Source: a virus
Length of the DNA stretch: 36,314 bases
Strand: one strand, 5' to 3'
IMG/VR virus record: IMGVR_UViG_3300036985_002071
Location: 1 to 36,314 of that record
The position numbers and the translations under genes are program-made. The notes under the pieces were generated by a model, which was given only the letters and a program-made list of their open reading frames with translations, did not search any database and was not told the DNA's origin. Each line of letters opens with the position of its first letter. Position 1 is the first letter of the stretch. Below, piece after piece: positions 23,057 through 31,844 of the stretch.

Positions 23057-25257
23057 GAATAGTTTGCCATCTGCTCAGAGGTCGGCATGCCTTGTCCCGG
23101 CATTGCCTGCGCTGGGCTTAAAGCCTCTGGCATGGCCTCTGGCATGGCCGATGGCATGGCCGATGGCATGGCCTGCGGCATGGCCTGCGGCATGGCCTGC
23201 GCCGGCATCTGCATCGACTGAGGATTCTCAGCCAAATCTTTCATGGCCAAGTGTTTTGCGTACATCTGCACGTTCTGGTGCATGTCTTCCTTGTCGGCCA
23301 ACAACAATTTAACGATGTTGTTCTCGCGGTTCGTGTCGACCTTCACGGCGTTGGCTTCGCTCTTGTCTTTCCGTTCTGCCATCAGTTTCTGCATCGCCGC
23401 CATTAGCTGCTGGTTTTGCTGTTGCAGTTTGACGTGCTCAGGATCTTCGCCCAGCGTGAATCTCTCCCCATCGGCATAGCCAGACAGCGCCGCAATTTCC
23501 TTCCAGACTTCCGACAGGTTCATGCCCGGAGGAGGAGCCGCTGCCACCGCGGCAAACGCTTGCACGCCCGCTAGGAATTTCTGCAACTTGGTCACGGGGT
23601 CGGTGTTGCCCATGCCCACGTTCACGTTGACGACCATCTCGCGCTCGAGCATGTCGTCGGTCACCTTGTCCATGCCGAATTTCTGAAACTGCTTTGACCG
23701 CTGGCCCGCAAGGTTGAGAATATTCTGGTCGGTCTCGTAGAACTGCTCCAGCAGCACTAGCTGCCGCAAGATTGGCGAGATGAACGTTTCGGCATAGGTC
23801 ATCAGCGCGTACTCGGTCAGCATCGTGGCTGGTGCCTGCAGCAGGGTCATCGCTCGCGCCGGCTCTCTCGGGCTGCGGCTTGTCTGCACCGATGCCGCCG
23901 AGAAATTGCCCACCAGCTCGTCGAAGTTGGCGGTGTTGCGGTCCTCCTCAAGGTAGGCAGACTGGGTCACATCCTGCCACTGGTTCTCGACCACATCCTC
24001 CTGCGGATTATCCATCAGGACCACGCGACCGGGAACGTTGCGCACCAGCGCCGGCAGGTCCACGTTCTTGCCACGCTTAGCAAAGTAGCCTTTGTTGAGG
24101 ACAAACTTCACGTTGTCCATGCGCTGGTTTTTGATCTCGTTGATTTCGTCCTGGAGTCCCTTCACCAAGATCGGCAGCGGGGTCGGCAGCGGCTTGTGCG
24201 TCTCGATCATCATCTGGCCCATGACATAGGGCCGCTTGCCGTGAAACACGGTCGATTCTAGAGGCTCAGGATCGGTCAGCATGCGCTCGCTGCGCAGGGT
24301 ATAGAACTCGTAGTCCGTGCCGTTCCAGCGATGGATGTGCCGGTGGACGAAACAGATGTCGTAGTCCGAGACCGTGCGCCGTTCGAGCGCCGGATCTTGC
24401 TGATTGCCCACCCGCGTGCGCCGCGTCGAATCGTCTGTCTCGCCGGCCAGCAGCGCGGAGTCTGGATACTCGCGCCACTGCCGCCCCTTGGGGTCTGGCC
24501 TGCTCATGCGGGCTTTCACGTCGGTGACGTACATCGGCATGATGTGGATTAAATACGGGCTAGAGTTAATCGGGTCGGTCCATAGCGCGGATGGGTCGAA
24601 ACGAAAATTCTCGATTGGCACGAGATCCACCACAGGCTTGTCGTCGGACCGTACCAGCTTGCCTTTGGCGTCCTTGCGCATGGTGTAGCGCCAGTGCACG
24701 TGCGCGATGGCAGCGCCTTGTGTCTGCGCGTCCTGCATGCCGCCCATGACCAGCTGAAACCACGGGATGCTTTTCGTCAGCCGGTACTGCAGCAAAGCCT
24801 GCATCACTTCCGCAGACACCCGCTCCTGCGCGTCGTTTGCATTCTGCGCAGTGACGCTGATCCGGTCCATGTTGGAGAAAAACGCAGACGCCGCCGCGGC
24901 TTCATTCTTCCGGATGATGCTGCGGGTCTTGGGGACAAATATGTTGGACCGCTTGCGGAATATCTCGCTGTTGTATTTCGAGTCGCCGGGGTGCTGGTTG
25001 TTGAACGCCCGGATGGAATCGTCCCACTGGCGTCGGTAGTTCGAGTCAACAAAAGAGGTCGAGAACCGCCACGCATCCTTGGCCCGCCGCGCCCAGTTGG
25101 GCTGGCCCTTTTCAAACTCGGCGTCGTCGTCGTCGGCCTGCTCAGGCATGGGGCCGTCGTCGTCGTACTCCTGCCCAAGATACTCGAGGTCCATTTCTGC
25201 AGATCTTGGATCTGCGATAGATGGCGGCTGCGGCCTGCTTAGTGTGCTTTCGCTCAT
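23053..25257 (-). CDS. Portal protein
   Basis: This 734-aa protein compares with P22 gp1 (725 aa). It has an acidic N-terminus, then the portal core: SIIRKNEAAAASAFFSNMDR, HWRYTMRKDAKGK and LVPIENFRFDPSALWTDP. A helical barrel follows, and a C-terminal tail built of short AMP repeats. ATG 25257 overlaps the upstream TGA, and an ATG ten codons earlier lies inside that gene. It forms the dodecameric DNA channel at the head vertex and binds TerL and the gp4-like protein. Confidence 0.9.
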   Translation of the reverse strand: MSESTLSRPQPPSIADPRSAEMDLEYLGQEYDDDGPMPEQADDDDAEFEKGQPNWARRAKDAWRFSTSFVDSNYRRQWDDSIRAFNNQHPGDSKYNSEIFRKRSNIFVPKTRSIIRKNEAAAASAFFSNMDRISVTAQNANDAQERVSAEVMQALLQYRLTKSIPWFQLVMGGMQDAQTQGAAIAHVHWRYTMRKDAKGKLVRSDDKPVVDLVPIENFRFDPSALWTDPINSSPYLIHIMPMYVTDVKARMSRPDPKGRQWREYPDSALLAGETDDSTRRTRVGNQQDPALERRTVSDYDICFVHRHIHRWNGTDYEFYTLRSERMLTDPEPLESTVFHGKRPYVMGQMMIETHKPLPTPLPILVKGLQDEINEIKNQRMDNVKFVLNKGYFAKRGKNVDLPALVRNVPGRVVLMDNPQEDVVENQWQDVTQSAYLEEDRNTANFDELVGNFSAASVQTSRSPREPARAMTLLQAPATMLTEYALMTYAETFISPILRQLVLLEQFYETDQNILNLAGQRSKQFQKFGMDKVTDDMLEREMVVNVNVGMGNTDPVTKLQKFLAGVQAFAAVAAAPPPGMNLSEVWKEIAALSGYADGERFTLGEDPEHVKLQQQNQQLMAAMQKLMAERKDKSEANAVKVDTNRENNIVKLLLADKEDMHQNVQMYAKHLAMKDLAENPQSMQMPAQAMPQAMPQAMPSAMPSAMPEAMPEALSPAQAMPGQGMPTSEQMANYS
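23122..23203 (-). repeat. Twelve-base tandem repeats in the portal C-terminus
   Basis: Units of the type GGCATGGCCTCT, GGCATGGCCGAT and GGCATGGCCTGC follow one another, in adjacent like pairs. They encode QAMP, SAMP and EAMP four-residue repeats. The paired arrangement points to stepwise replication slippage. The tract is in the barrel/tail end of the portal and does not break the frame. Confidence 0.85.
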
Positions 25258-25616
25258 GCCCAGTTTCGCTCCTGTCGATACCGCCATTCCACCGGGACGA
25301 TGGGCTGCTCACCGTGCCACGCGCCCCGCGGCATCCCGAACAGTTCCAGCATCTGCCCGCCAAACTCCACCGCGCTGCGATGGACCTCTTTCGGCGTGCC
25401 GAGCTTGTCCTTCGGCAGCAGGCTCGCAAACCCCTCGCGCCCGATTGTCTCGGCCACGGCGCCAGCGATGACCAAGTGACGGATCACAATCCCGCCAGAC
25501 TGGAAGCCCACGATCCAAGGATGGTTCGGGTAGTGCTCGTTGAGCGCCCTGCCCACTTCCAGCGCCAGTTCCATGTGTGAGCGTTCTTCCGGGTCTCCCC
25601 GTTCCATGATGTGCAT
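25254..25616 (-). CDS. Hypothetical protein, 120 aa
   Basis: This compact alpha/beta protein begins MHIMERGDPEERSHMELALE and includes HPWIVGFQSGGIVIRHLVIA and a Trp/Arg-rich end. Its ATG forms TGATG with the previous stop, and its stop forms ATGA with the portal start. It is conserved in place ahead of the portal. I see no recognised motif, and a head assembly accessory is a guess from position only. Confidence 0.68.
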   Translation of the reverse strand: MHIMERGDPEERSHMELALEVGRALNEHYPNHPWIVGFQSGGIVIRHLVIAGAVAETIGREGFASLLPKDKLGTPKEVHRSAVEFGGQMLELFGMPRGAWHGEQPIVPVEWRYRQERNWA

Positions 25617-26053
25617 CAGGTCACCGGTGGTTCGTAGAGGCCCGTGTCGCCCCTGTCAGTTGAATCGAAGCCACGCCCAGAGCTGAACTCGTAGGCGCGA
25701 CGGTCGGGCGCTGAAAACTCGCTGCCCCATGCGCGGATGACCATTTCCTTCCAGCTGAATTGTCGCGAGGAAACCGGCAGACCCAAGCTGGATGGCACCC
25801 CTCGCGGCTGGCCCAGCGCCGGGAATAGATAGGTGCTGTAGAAGCCGTCTGCGCTCCACTGCGCGTAGGTGCCGCCAGAGACCGGTGTGCTGGGGCTTTC
25901 CTTGTGACCTGGAGAACCGCTGGCGTTGATGATGGCGCTGTCGGCGGTGAACGTGTCGTGGATGGCCGTGCTGTTGTCGGCGTAGGAAAAAGTGACATCA
26001 GCCGACGGTGCCAATTGCGACGCGAGCCACGGGCGGTCGGTTACCAGACCCAT
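25616..26053 (-). CDS. Hypothetical protein, 145 aa
   Basis: This Ser/Thr/Gly-rich, mostly beta protein begins MGLVTDRPWLASQLAPSADV and contains FSWKEMVIRAWGSEFSAPDR. GGGGG lies shortly before the ATG. It overlaps the small membrane-protein gene by 13 bases and the next gene by one. A virion role is plausible from position. No family is recognised. Confidence 0.65.
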   Translation of the reverse strand: MGLVTDRPWLASQLAPSADVTFSYADNSTAIHDTFTADSAIINASGSPGHKESPSTPVSGGTYAQWSADGFYSTYLFPALGQPRGVPSSLGLPVSSRQFSWKEMVIRAWGSEFSAPDRRAYEFSSGRGFDSTDRGDTGLYEPPVT

Positions 26054-26334
26054 TCGTTACCCCCCGCAATCGCGAGCACTGCGGCAATAGGCAGCGCCAG
26101 GTTCCAAAACCACGAATGAAAGTCCCACATCTTCGGCTCAAACGCGTCCCACGGGTGGAGATTGGCTCGCTTGTGCTGGCCCACCTGCTCGATCCAACGG
26201 TACTCAGCCTGCGCGTGCTCGCGGCCAATGAAGATGCCGGCCGACAAGGCAGCGCCGGCCCACCAATTGCCGGTGACCAAGCCGACGAAGGCTTGGAGTA
26301 GGACGGCGATTGCTAGGTGCTGGAGGTTGGTCAT
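26041..26334 (-). CDS. Two-helix membrane protein, 97 aa
   Basis: Hydrophobic segments lie at about residues 5-37 (LAIAVLLQAFVGLVTG, then WWAGAALSAGIFIG, perhaps a hairpin) and 73-91 (WFWNLALPIAAVLAIAGGN). Between them is a conserved-looking charged stretch with GREHAQAEYRWIEQ and RANLHPWDAF. Such proteins occur near portal/terminase genes in phages of proteobacteria and are sometimes called holin-like. The real lysis holin is elsewhere here. A broken copy of its start remains at 28183-28212. Confidence 0.75.
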   Translation of the reverse strand: MTNLQHLAIAVLLQAFVGLVTGNWWAGAALSAGIFIGREHAQAEYRWIEQVGQHKRANLHPWDAFEPKMWDFHSWFWNLALPIAAVLAIAGGNEWVW

Positions 26335-26353
26335 GGGTTAGGCATGGGTTAGG
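26334..26353 (-). repeat. Tandem CCTAACCCATG repeat at the start of the membrane-protein gene
   Basis: On the minus strand the 11-base unit CCTAACCCATG occurs twice in a row between the tailspike stop (TAA 26351-26349) and the membrane-protein ATG (26334-26332). The first ATG opens a four-codon frame (MPNP) whose TGA overlaps the real start. The duplication creates a second reinitiation site and marks an insertion junction. Confidence 0.75.
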
Positions 26354-28175
26354 CAAGGTTTACAAAGGGGGACAGGATCCCAGAGCCGGGATAATTTGTG
26401 TTAGTGCTCATAAAGGTAACTGCATACGCATAAGTGCCGCCGAGTCTGTTTTCGATGTATAGCCGATTGGTCGCCGTGTCTGCGCTAACTGTTAGCCTCC
26501 CGATGGTGCCAGTCGTGCCGGTCAATTGGCCGGTGGTAGCGTTTAAATTGGCGGTGACGGACATAGAGGTTAATGATCCAGACGCTCCAACCCTGAACGT
26601 CAATAATCCGCTTTGAGCGGCAGCGGCATTTCCCCCAATTAACACCAGCCCTTTGGTCACATCATCGTATTCAAAATATCCGGCTTTGTCATTCAGCAGG
26701 GTAATTACATCGGGCTGTGCAGATCCGTTTTGTACTCCGCCAGATGCCATCTGTTGCGTCTGAGCCGTAATGTTTGCGCCGTTGAAACGTTCTTCCCATA
26801 GCGTGTTGAGAGGACGATTTGTTAATACCGCAATCCCCGCCGCAGACGTTGCGTCCCCTTGGTTGCAATCAACGAGGACGCCGCGAACACCAGAGCTAGA
26901 ACCAATCGAAACAACAGGGTTAAAATACCCCGCGCCGCCGGTGCTATTCACGACGTATAGTCCGGTTATTTCAACGCCGCGAGAAAATGTGGCCGTTGAT
27001 GGCGCAGGCGCTACAACATACGCAGCCGGAGTTGTGCACTGGATCATCCGATGGTTAATCAACTTGATATTGACGCCGCGAATGACCGCGCTTGACGTTG
27101 CGGGCGCATTGCTTGGGAACTCTGCCCTGCCGTCAAATGCGCAAGAAATAAGCGTGTGCGACAAACCACTTAAATAAAGATTTGCAATTGCAGGCGTGGA
27201 AATGCAATTTGCGGCAATAATTGTGTTGTAAAAAGATTCAAATTGGATGGCAACCACGCGATAACAAGCGTCGGTCCCGTCCACTTCGGCAGCGCCGCCG
27301 CCCACGCGCAAGCCATGGCCACCAGTCCATGCTGACGTGCAATTTAAAAACGTGACCATGCCTGTTACAACGCGATTGGTAAACGAAACGTAAGAGCCGC
27401 CCGCCACCATGAAGCCGGAGCCTTTTACGCAGTTAACTTCGCAGTTTTGCACAATGCTATTGACCACATCGTTGGCAAACAAAATCCCGTCGCCGTTTTG
27501 ATTCATGACCCGCAGATTTATTAGGCTGGCATGTCGAGCGGTCTGATAGCCCGCTGCGTCGTTAGGGCAAACCATAACGCCGGCATCAGCTATCGCAAAA
27601 CTTGCTGCGTAGGCTGTAGCCGATCGCGCAATGGTCATGTCTGAAACCGTGCAACCTTGCGCTTTGATGCGAATTACTGCGCCGCCGTTAAAATCCCCAA
27701 TGATTTGAGTTGCGCTTACATTAAGCCCAGTTCCAACCACGCCGGCGCTTCCCGTTGCACTCCGCGTATTTCCGCCGCCGCCATCGCCTATAAATGACAT
27801 CCCCACGGCATCCATGATCAATGAGGAAGTGACGCGGTAACTCCCCGCTGGGAAACTGAGTATTTTCCCCGCGTTTTTTGTTGCCGTAATCGCCGCCTGA
27901 ATCGCCGCAGTGTCATCCGTCACCCCATTACCAACAGCGCCAAAATCCAAAACGCTCACGCTTTCGCGCAGCTTGGATTGGACCGTGGTGGCAACAGCGC
28001 CGGTGCCTGATGCAATGTGCCCGATTAGCGAGGAGCCAGTAGACGCAGACAGGCCCGGAAGCGCCCCCGCGTAGACTTCGGTGAAGTTCGCGTTGACCTT
28101 CTGGAAGGCCGTGCGGGCTTGGTCGCCGGTCTGGTCGTTAGGGACGGTGCCGACGTTGATCGTTTGCTGTGTCAT
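26349..28175 (-). CDS. Tailspike 1, pectate-lyase-type beta-helix
   Basis: This 608-aa protein has the N-terminal anchor MTQQTINVGT..., with TGDQARTAFQKVNANFTEVY shared with tailspike 2. It is followed by VSVLDFGAVGNGVTDDTAAI, the hallmark opening of a pectate-lyase-like right-handed beta-helix. Repeated short strands (for example VNSIVQNCEVNCVKGSGFMV) make up the helix, and a beta-rich C-terminal domain follows from about residue 480. The enzyme would bind and probably cut a host surface polysaccharide. The base composition is more AT-rich than in neighbouring genes, suggesting exchange between phages. Confidence 0.88.
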   Translation of the reverse strand: MTQQTINVGTVPNDQTGDQARTAFQKVNANFTEVYAGALPGLSASTGSSLIGHIASGTGAVATTVQSKLRESVSVLDFGAVGNGVTDDTAAIQAAITATKNAGKILSFPAGSYRVTSSLIMDAVGMSFIGDGGGGNTRSATGSAGVVGTGLNVSATQIIGDFNGGAVIRIKAQGCTVSDMTIARSATAYAASFAIADAGVMVCPNDAAGYQTARHASLINLRVMNQNGDGILFANDVVNSIVQNCEVNCVKGSGFMVAGGSYVSFTNRVVTGMVTFLNCTSAWTGGHGLRVGGGAAEVDGTDACYRVVAIQFESFYNTIIAANCISTPAIANLYLSGLSHTLISCAFDGRAEFPSNAPATSSAVIRGVNIKLINHRMIQCTTPAAYVVAPAPSTATFSRGVEITGLYVVNSTGGAGYFNPVVSIGSSSGVRGVLVDCNQGDATSAAGIAVLTNRPLNTLWEERFNGANITAQTQQMASGGVQNGSAQPDVITLLNDKAGYFEYDDVTKGLVLIGGNAAAAQSGLLTFRVGASGSLTSMSVTANLNATTGQLTGTTGTIGRLTVSADTATNRLYIENRLGGTYAYAVTFMSTNTNYPGSGILSPFVNLA

Positions 28176-28182
28176 TTTTAAC

Positions 28183-28212
28183 CTATGCGCTCAGGTGTTG
28201 GAGGTTGGTCAT
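28183..28212 (-). pseudogene. Remnant start of the membrane-protein gene (MTNLQHLSA)
   Basis: The minus strand from ATG 28212 reads MTNLQHL then SA and TAG. Seven residues and nearly all bases match the true gene start at 26334 (MTNLQHLAI), across 22 bases with one mismatch. Its ATG overlaps the stop of tailspike 2 as ATGA. The remnant shows where the membrane gene once followed tailspike 2 before tailspike 1 was inserted. The mini-ORF may now help ribosomes reach tailspike 1, which has a weak ribosome-binding site. Confidence 0.8.
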
Positions 28213-30218
28213 GGCAAAACTTCGTAAGTAACTGAGCCTATAAGATTTAATGTTCCTGCGGATGGCGTGTCGGCCGCTACAACAAAAGAAGCCCCAACAG
28301 CAGAACCGCTTGCTTGGATATTAATTTGAGTATTGCTTGATTCTTTTCTGCACGCAAAATTAGTGTATGTGGCTTTTGTAATTCCACCAAAAACCAAAGC
28401 GCCAATCGATGGGGTAACAACAGTAGTTGAAATCACTGGTAGCCCCGTTATAAGCAAATTTCCCGACGCAGTTGTGAACGTAAACGATGCCGTGAGAATC
28501 GTGAACGTGACGGTGCACAAATTGCCCTTTTGCATAGAACGGCCAATGCGAGTCGTATAGGTGACGGCCAAGTCCCCCGGCACAGCAAACGTAATGGTTG
28601 GAGAAAAGGCTACCGGAAGCCCAATAACTCGCGTCCATGTAGCAGTATTGGTAATGTTGACGGTATTTAAATAGAAAGCGTTGTTTTCAATTACGCCATA
28701 GTTACTTGTGCCGCTAGTAGAAATTGCGCTTGCGCCGGTGTTGCCAATGCCGCTAAACGTATTGTTGGTAATGACAGCAGACGCCACGGTTGAAACGCTA
28801 ACGCCACCAGTGGTTACTGTCACTTCGCCCACATCGCGAAACTGACATGCGTCTACAATTAACTCGGTAGTTGTGTTAGACCCAACAAAATCTATGGCCC
28901 AATTGTCTATATTGGCAAATTTGGTTCCGCCCGTGAACGAAACTTGATACACGTTTTCACCGCAAACAACGCCTTTGCCCGAATAATTGCCAATAAATCC
29001 GTTGTTAAAAGAAACGGAAAAAACAGTCCCTAACGCAGAAACTGGAAAGTTAATCCCGTTTCGATTAGCCGGCGCTGCCGCCATTCCAATGCCGTCTAGG
29101 TAAACGTTCTCAAAGGCTAAATTTGCAACGTATTGCGCCGCCGTAACTACTTTTATGAACACTTCGTCGCTGTAAGCGCCGTTAAGGTACCCGTTAGTTA
29201 TGTGCAGCCCATCGCAAGACTCGACTCGAATGCCTTTATCCAAGCAACGATTTGCGCCGACTATGATATTTGTAACTTCGCAGGTGTAACAGTTTTGATA
29301 AAGACCGCCGTCGATTGGAGCTTCGCAAAATCGCACAGCTTGACTGTTTGCCACTGGCGCCCCGGTTAGCACAGCGGAAGACGCAAAGATTGTGGCCGCG
29401 TTAAAAACGTTTAGCTGCCCGCCGGACACCAACAAACCTTCTGGGTGATTTTGAATTTGTACACGATCTAAGCGAAAAACGTTGCATTGCAATGCATAGA
29501 CGCCAGCGCCAGCAGTTTTGTTGGCGATAGAATAAATTAGCATGTCGGCAATGCCGCAATTGTTTAAAAATACGCTTGTCGCTGTTGTGTTGTTGGGGAA
29601 AAATTTTAGCGCATGTCCCGTTAAGGACGTGTTTTTAATAATTGTTCCAACCCCGTCGCCTTCCAATCTCGTATTGGAGCTAACGATGGTTAATGCAGAC
29701 GAAATAATGTAGGTAGCCGCCGGAAAATACACTTTTTTCCCCGCCCCAGCCGTAATTGCAGCTTGAATCGCCGCCGTATCGTCCGTGAACCCATCGCCCA
29801 CAGCGCCGAAATCCAAAACGCTCACAATCGGGATAATTTTCGACGGGATAATCTGGAACCGCGTGCCGTCGTAGGTCGCCATCACAATCTGGCCCAGCTT
29901 GATGTCGCCCTGCGTTAGCGCCGTGCTGCCCTGCTTGGTGATGGGCTTGGCACCTAGCCCGTTGATGTTGAGCGTGGTGGCCCCTGTGTTGGCTCCTGCG
30001 GCCACGAACGACACCGTGCTGCCCGTGAAGTAGGCCGTGTAAGTTGTCGAGGTTGCCGTGACGGTGTTGGTGCCGGCCACTGCAGACAGCAGGATTGCGC
30101 CGCCGATGCCGTTGTAAAGCTCGCCGAAGTTGCTGTTGATTTTCTGAAACGCGGTGCGCCCCGGATCGCCGGTGTTGTCGCCGATGAGCGTGCCCACGTT
30201 GATCAATTGCTGCGTCAT
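28209..30218 (-). CDS. Tailspike 2, pectate-lyase-type beta-helix
   Basis: This 669-aa protein has a longer anchor than tailspike 1: MTQQLINVGTLIGDNTGDPG, then about 90 residues of Thr/Ala/Gly-rich beta structure ending QIVMATYDGTRFQIIPSK. It then shares VSVLDFGAVGDGFTDDTAAI with tailspike 1. A beta-helix follows with repeats such as GVVCGENVYQVSFTGGTKFAN, and a C-terminal beta domain. It begins immediately after the TerL stop (TAGATG). The AT-rich composition again differs from TerL and portal genes. The two spikes may recognise different glycans. Confidence 0.88.
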   Translation of the reverse strand: MTQQLINVGTLIGDNTGDPGRTAFQKINSNFGELYNGIGGAILLSAVAGTNTVTATSTTYTAYFTGSTVSFVAAGANTGATTLNINGLGAKPITKQGSTALTQGDIKLGQIVMATYDGTRFQIIPSKIIPIVSVLDFGAVGDGFTDDTAAIQAAITAGAGKKVYFPAATYIISSALTIVSSNTRLEGDGVGTIIKNTSLTGHALKFFPNNTTATSVFLNNCGIADMLIYSIANKTAGAGVYALQCNVFRLDRVQIQNHPEGLLVSGGQLNVFNAATIFASSAVLTGAPVANSQAVRFCEAPIDGGLYQNCYTCEVTNIIVGANRCLDKGIRVESCDGLHITNGYLNGAYSDEVFIKVVTAAQYVANLAFENVYLDGIGMAAAPANRNGINFPVSALGTVFSVSFNNGFIGNYSGKGVVCGENVYQVSFTGGTKFANIDNWAIDFVGSNTTTELIVDACQFRDVGEVTVTTGGVSVSTVASAVITNNTFSGIGNTGASAISTSGTSNYGVIENNAFYLNTVNITNTATWTRVIGLPVAFSPTITFAVPGDLAVTYTTRIGRSMQKGNLCTVTFTILTASFTFTTASGNLLITGLPVISTTVVTPSIGALVFGGITKATYTNFACRKESSNTQINIQASGSAVGASFVVAADTPSAGTLNLIGSVTYEVLP

Positions 30219-31844
30219 CTAGCTGTACTCCGGTTCCATTATGTCGCTGTCGATATATTCGGGGGCACGCGGGTCCATGTCGTAAATCCGGGACACCGCG
30301 TCGATCAAATCCTTCAGGCCGCAGAACGGATAATACGCCACCTGCATCCTCAGTCTGTCGCTCAGGTTGTACAGCTGGCCGTTCTCATCCCGATGCATGA
30401 TGGGCTTTGCGACTCGGTAATCATATCCCTGCGCCACCATGCGCTCCTGCAGCTCCGTGCGGTCTGGGTCGTTTAGGCCCGGATCCCGCGGGAGGAAGAA
30501 CGCGTGATTGCGGATGTCGGGCAGCAGGCGCTGCACGCGGTCATCCTTTGAGCCGGGGGAATCGTGCGGCCACTCCAGAGGCTCGATGCTCAGGCCCACC
30601 ACGTTCTCGGTGCGGATTCGCTCGAGGAAGTAGTCCATATCCGCGATTGCGCCAAAACGCTCGTAGCCGACCTTGATGCCGATAATGCCAGGTTGCACCC
30701 GCCACTTGCGCCAGAGGTCGCGCATGTAGGTCCAACGCTCCAGCAGGTCCATTTTGTGGTCGTGGCCGTCGAGCAGGTACTTGTTGCCCTGCGCATCGAT
30801 GCCGATGACCGCCATCGCGGTATTCGCGCTGCCTTTTTTCTTGGACCGTGCTGGGTCGATCATCAGGTAGCACATCAAGGTCTCAGGCCGCGCCTCGTAG
30901 GTCTGCAGGTCGTCTGGGTTAAACCATCTCTGTGTGCCGGCTAGCGGGTTCTGGAGCATCTGGCAGGCGATGGTGGCCTCCAGCTGCGTGCGGAGCCTGC
31001 GCTCCCATTCGTCATCGTTGAACAGGACCGGGTTGCCGTCCTTGGTGCCGTCGTCCGTTGCTGGGTGAACTCGCGGCTTGATGCCGGTGCTCATGATGTG
31101 CGCGTAGGTGTCGGCGAAGTTGTAGCGCGTGCCGATGTGCCAGAACCTACCGCCAGCCGTGCCGAGGTTGTCGCTCATGGACCACGCCTCGGTGGTCTTG
31201 GTGATTTGCTCAGGCGTGCTCACGCTCTCCATGGTCACGACATCGTCGTACACGCGCAGCTGGAAGTGCCGGGAGGTAGGCTGGCCGTCGACCAGTCCGT
31301 GCGCCTCGATGGTCATCTCCTTGGGATTACCCCGGCGCTTAACGAGGATGCCAGCATCCAGCGACCAGACGGGCGCCTCCTTTTGTGGGTTCGCCCAGAG
31401 CACATCAGGAAACAGCGACTTGAGCAGGTCGTTGCCCTCGAACTCGCGCTTTATCTGGGCGAGGAAGGCTTTGCTGATGGGCTTGGTGTGCGAAAACAGC
31501 CCGACGGTAATCTCGGGGTTCTTCAGGATTTCTTGAATAATGCCCGCGAAGGTGATGATGGTGGACTTGTAGTGCTCACGCGCCCAGAGGTCCAAGCAGT
31601 TGTCGGGCTGGGCCTCTACCTCACGGCATCGCTCATAGAGCCATGGGTGCCAAACGTCGGTTCGGCCCAGCAGCTTGACCAGCAGGTAGTAGCGGTCCGC
31701 AGTCGCGAGCCAGCGCATCGCTGAGTGGTCTGTGCCCCGGCTGTCCAGTGCATCCCAAACGCGCAGGATGTCATTGAAGCGAGTGCTCCTCAGCTGCTGC
31801 CCTACCTTCGAGAGCGGAGTCGAGACGGTTGCGGAGGTCTTCAA
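30219..31844 (-). CDS. terL: Terminase large subunit
   Basis: This 541-aa packaging motor has ATPase features: a variant Walker A WAREHYKST (residues 87-95), Walker B LRVYDDVV (196-203, acidic pair D200-D201) and a coupling motif around FWHIGTRYN. The nuclease domain starts with YLMIDPARSKKKGSANTAMAV (about 326-346, with D330 as the first metal ligand), and the later acidic site is near FCGLKDLIDAVSR. The AREHYKST motif is typical of a podovirus group. The start lies 74 bases inside terS. An internal ATG at residue 43 would remove that overlap but shorten the usual N-terminus. Confidence 0.92.
   Translation of the reverse strand: MKTSATVSTPLSKVGQQLRSTRFNDILRVWDALDSRGTDHSAMRWLATADRYYLLVKLLGRTDVWHPWLYERCREVEAQPDNCLDLWAREHYKSTIITFAGIIQEILKNPEITVGLFSHTKPISKAFLAQIKREFEGNDLLKSLFPDVLWANPQKEAPVWSLDAGILVKRRGNPKEMTIEAHGLVDGQPTSRHFQLRVYDDVVTMESVSTPEQITKTTEAWSMSDNLGTAGGRFWHIGTRYNFADTYAHIMSTGIKPRVHPATDDGTKDGNPVLFNDDEWERRLRTQLEATIACQMLQNPLAGTQRWFNPDDLQTYEARPETLMCYLMIDPARSKKKGSANTAMAVIGIDAQGNKYLLDGHDHKMDLLERWTYMRDLWRKWRVQPGIIGIKVGYERFGAIADMDYFLERIRTENVVGLSIEPLEWPHDSPGSKDDRVQRLLPDIRNHAFFLPRDPGLNDPDRTELQERMVAQGYDYRVAKPIMHRDENGQLYNLSDRLRMQVAYYPFCGLKDLIDAVSRIYDMDPRAPEYIDSDIMEPEYS

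Noticed and set aside
23122-23203. CRISPR-like repeats
   Set aside because: The units are 12 bases, contiguous, in frame and without spacers, so this is a coding minisatellite.
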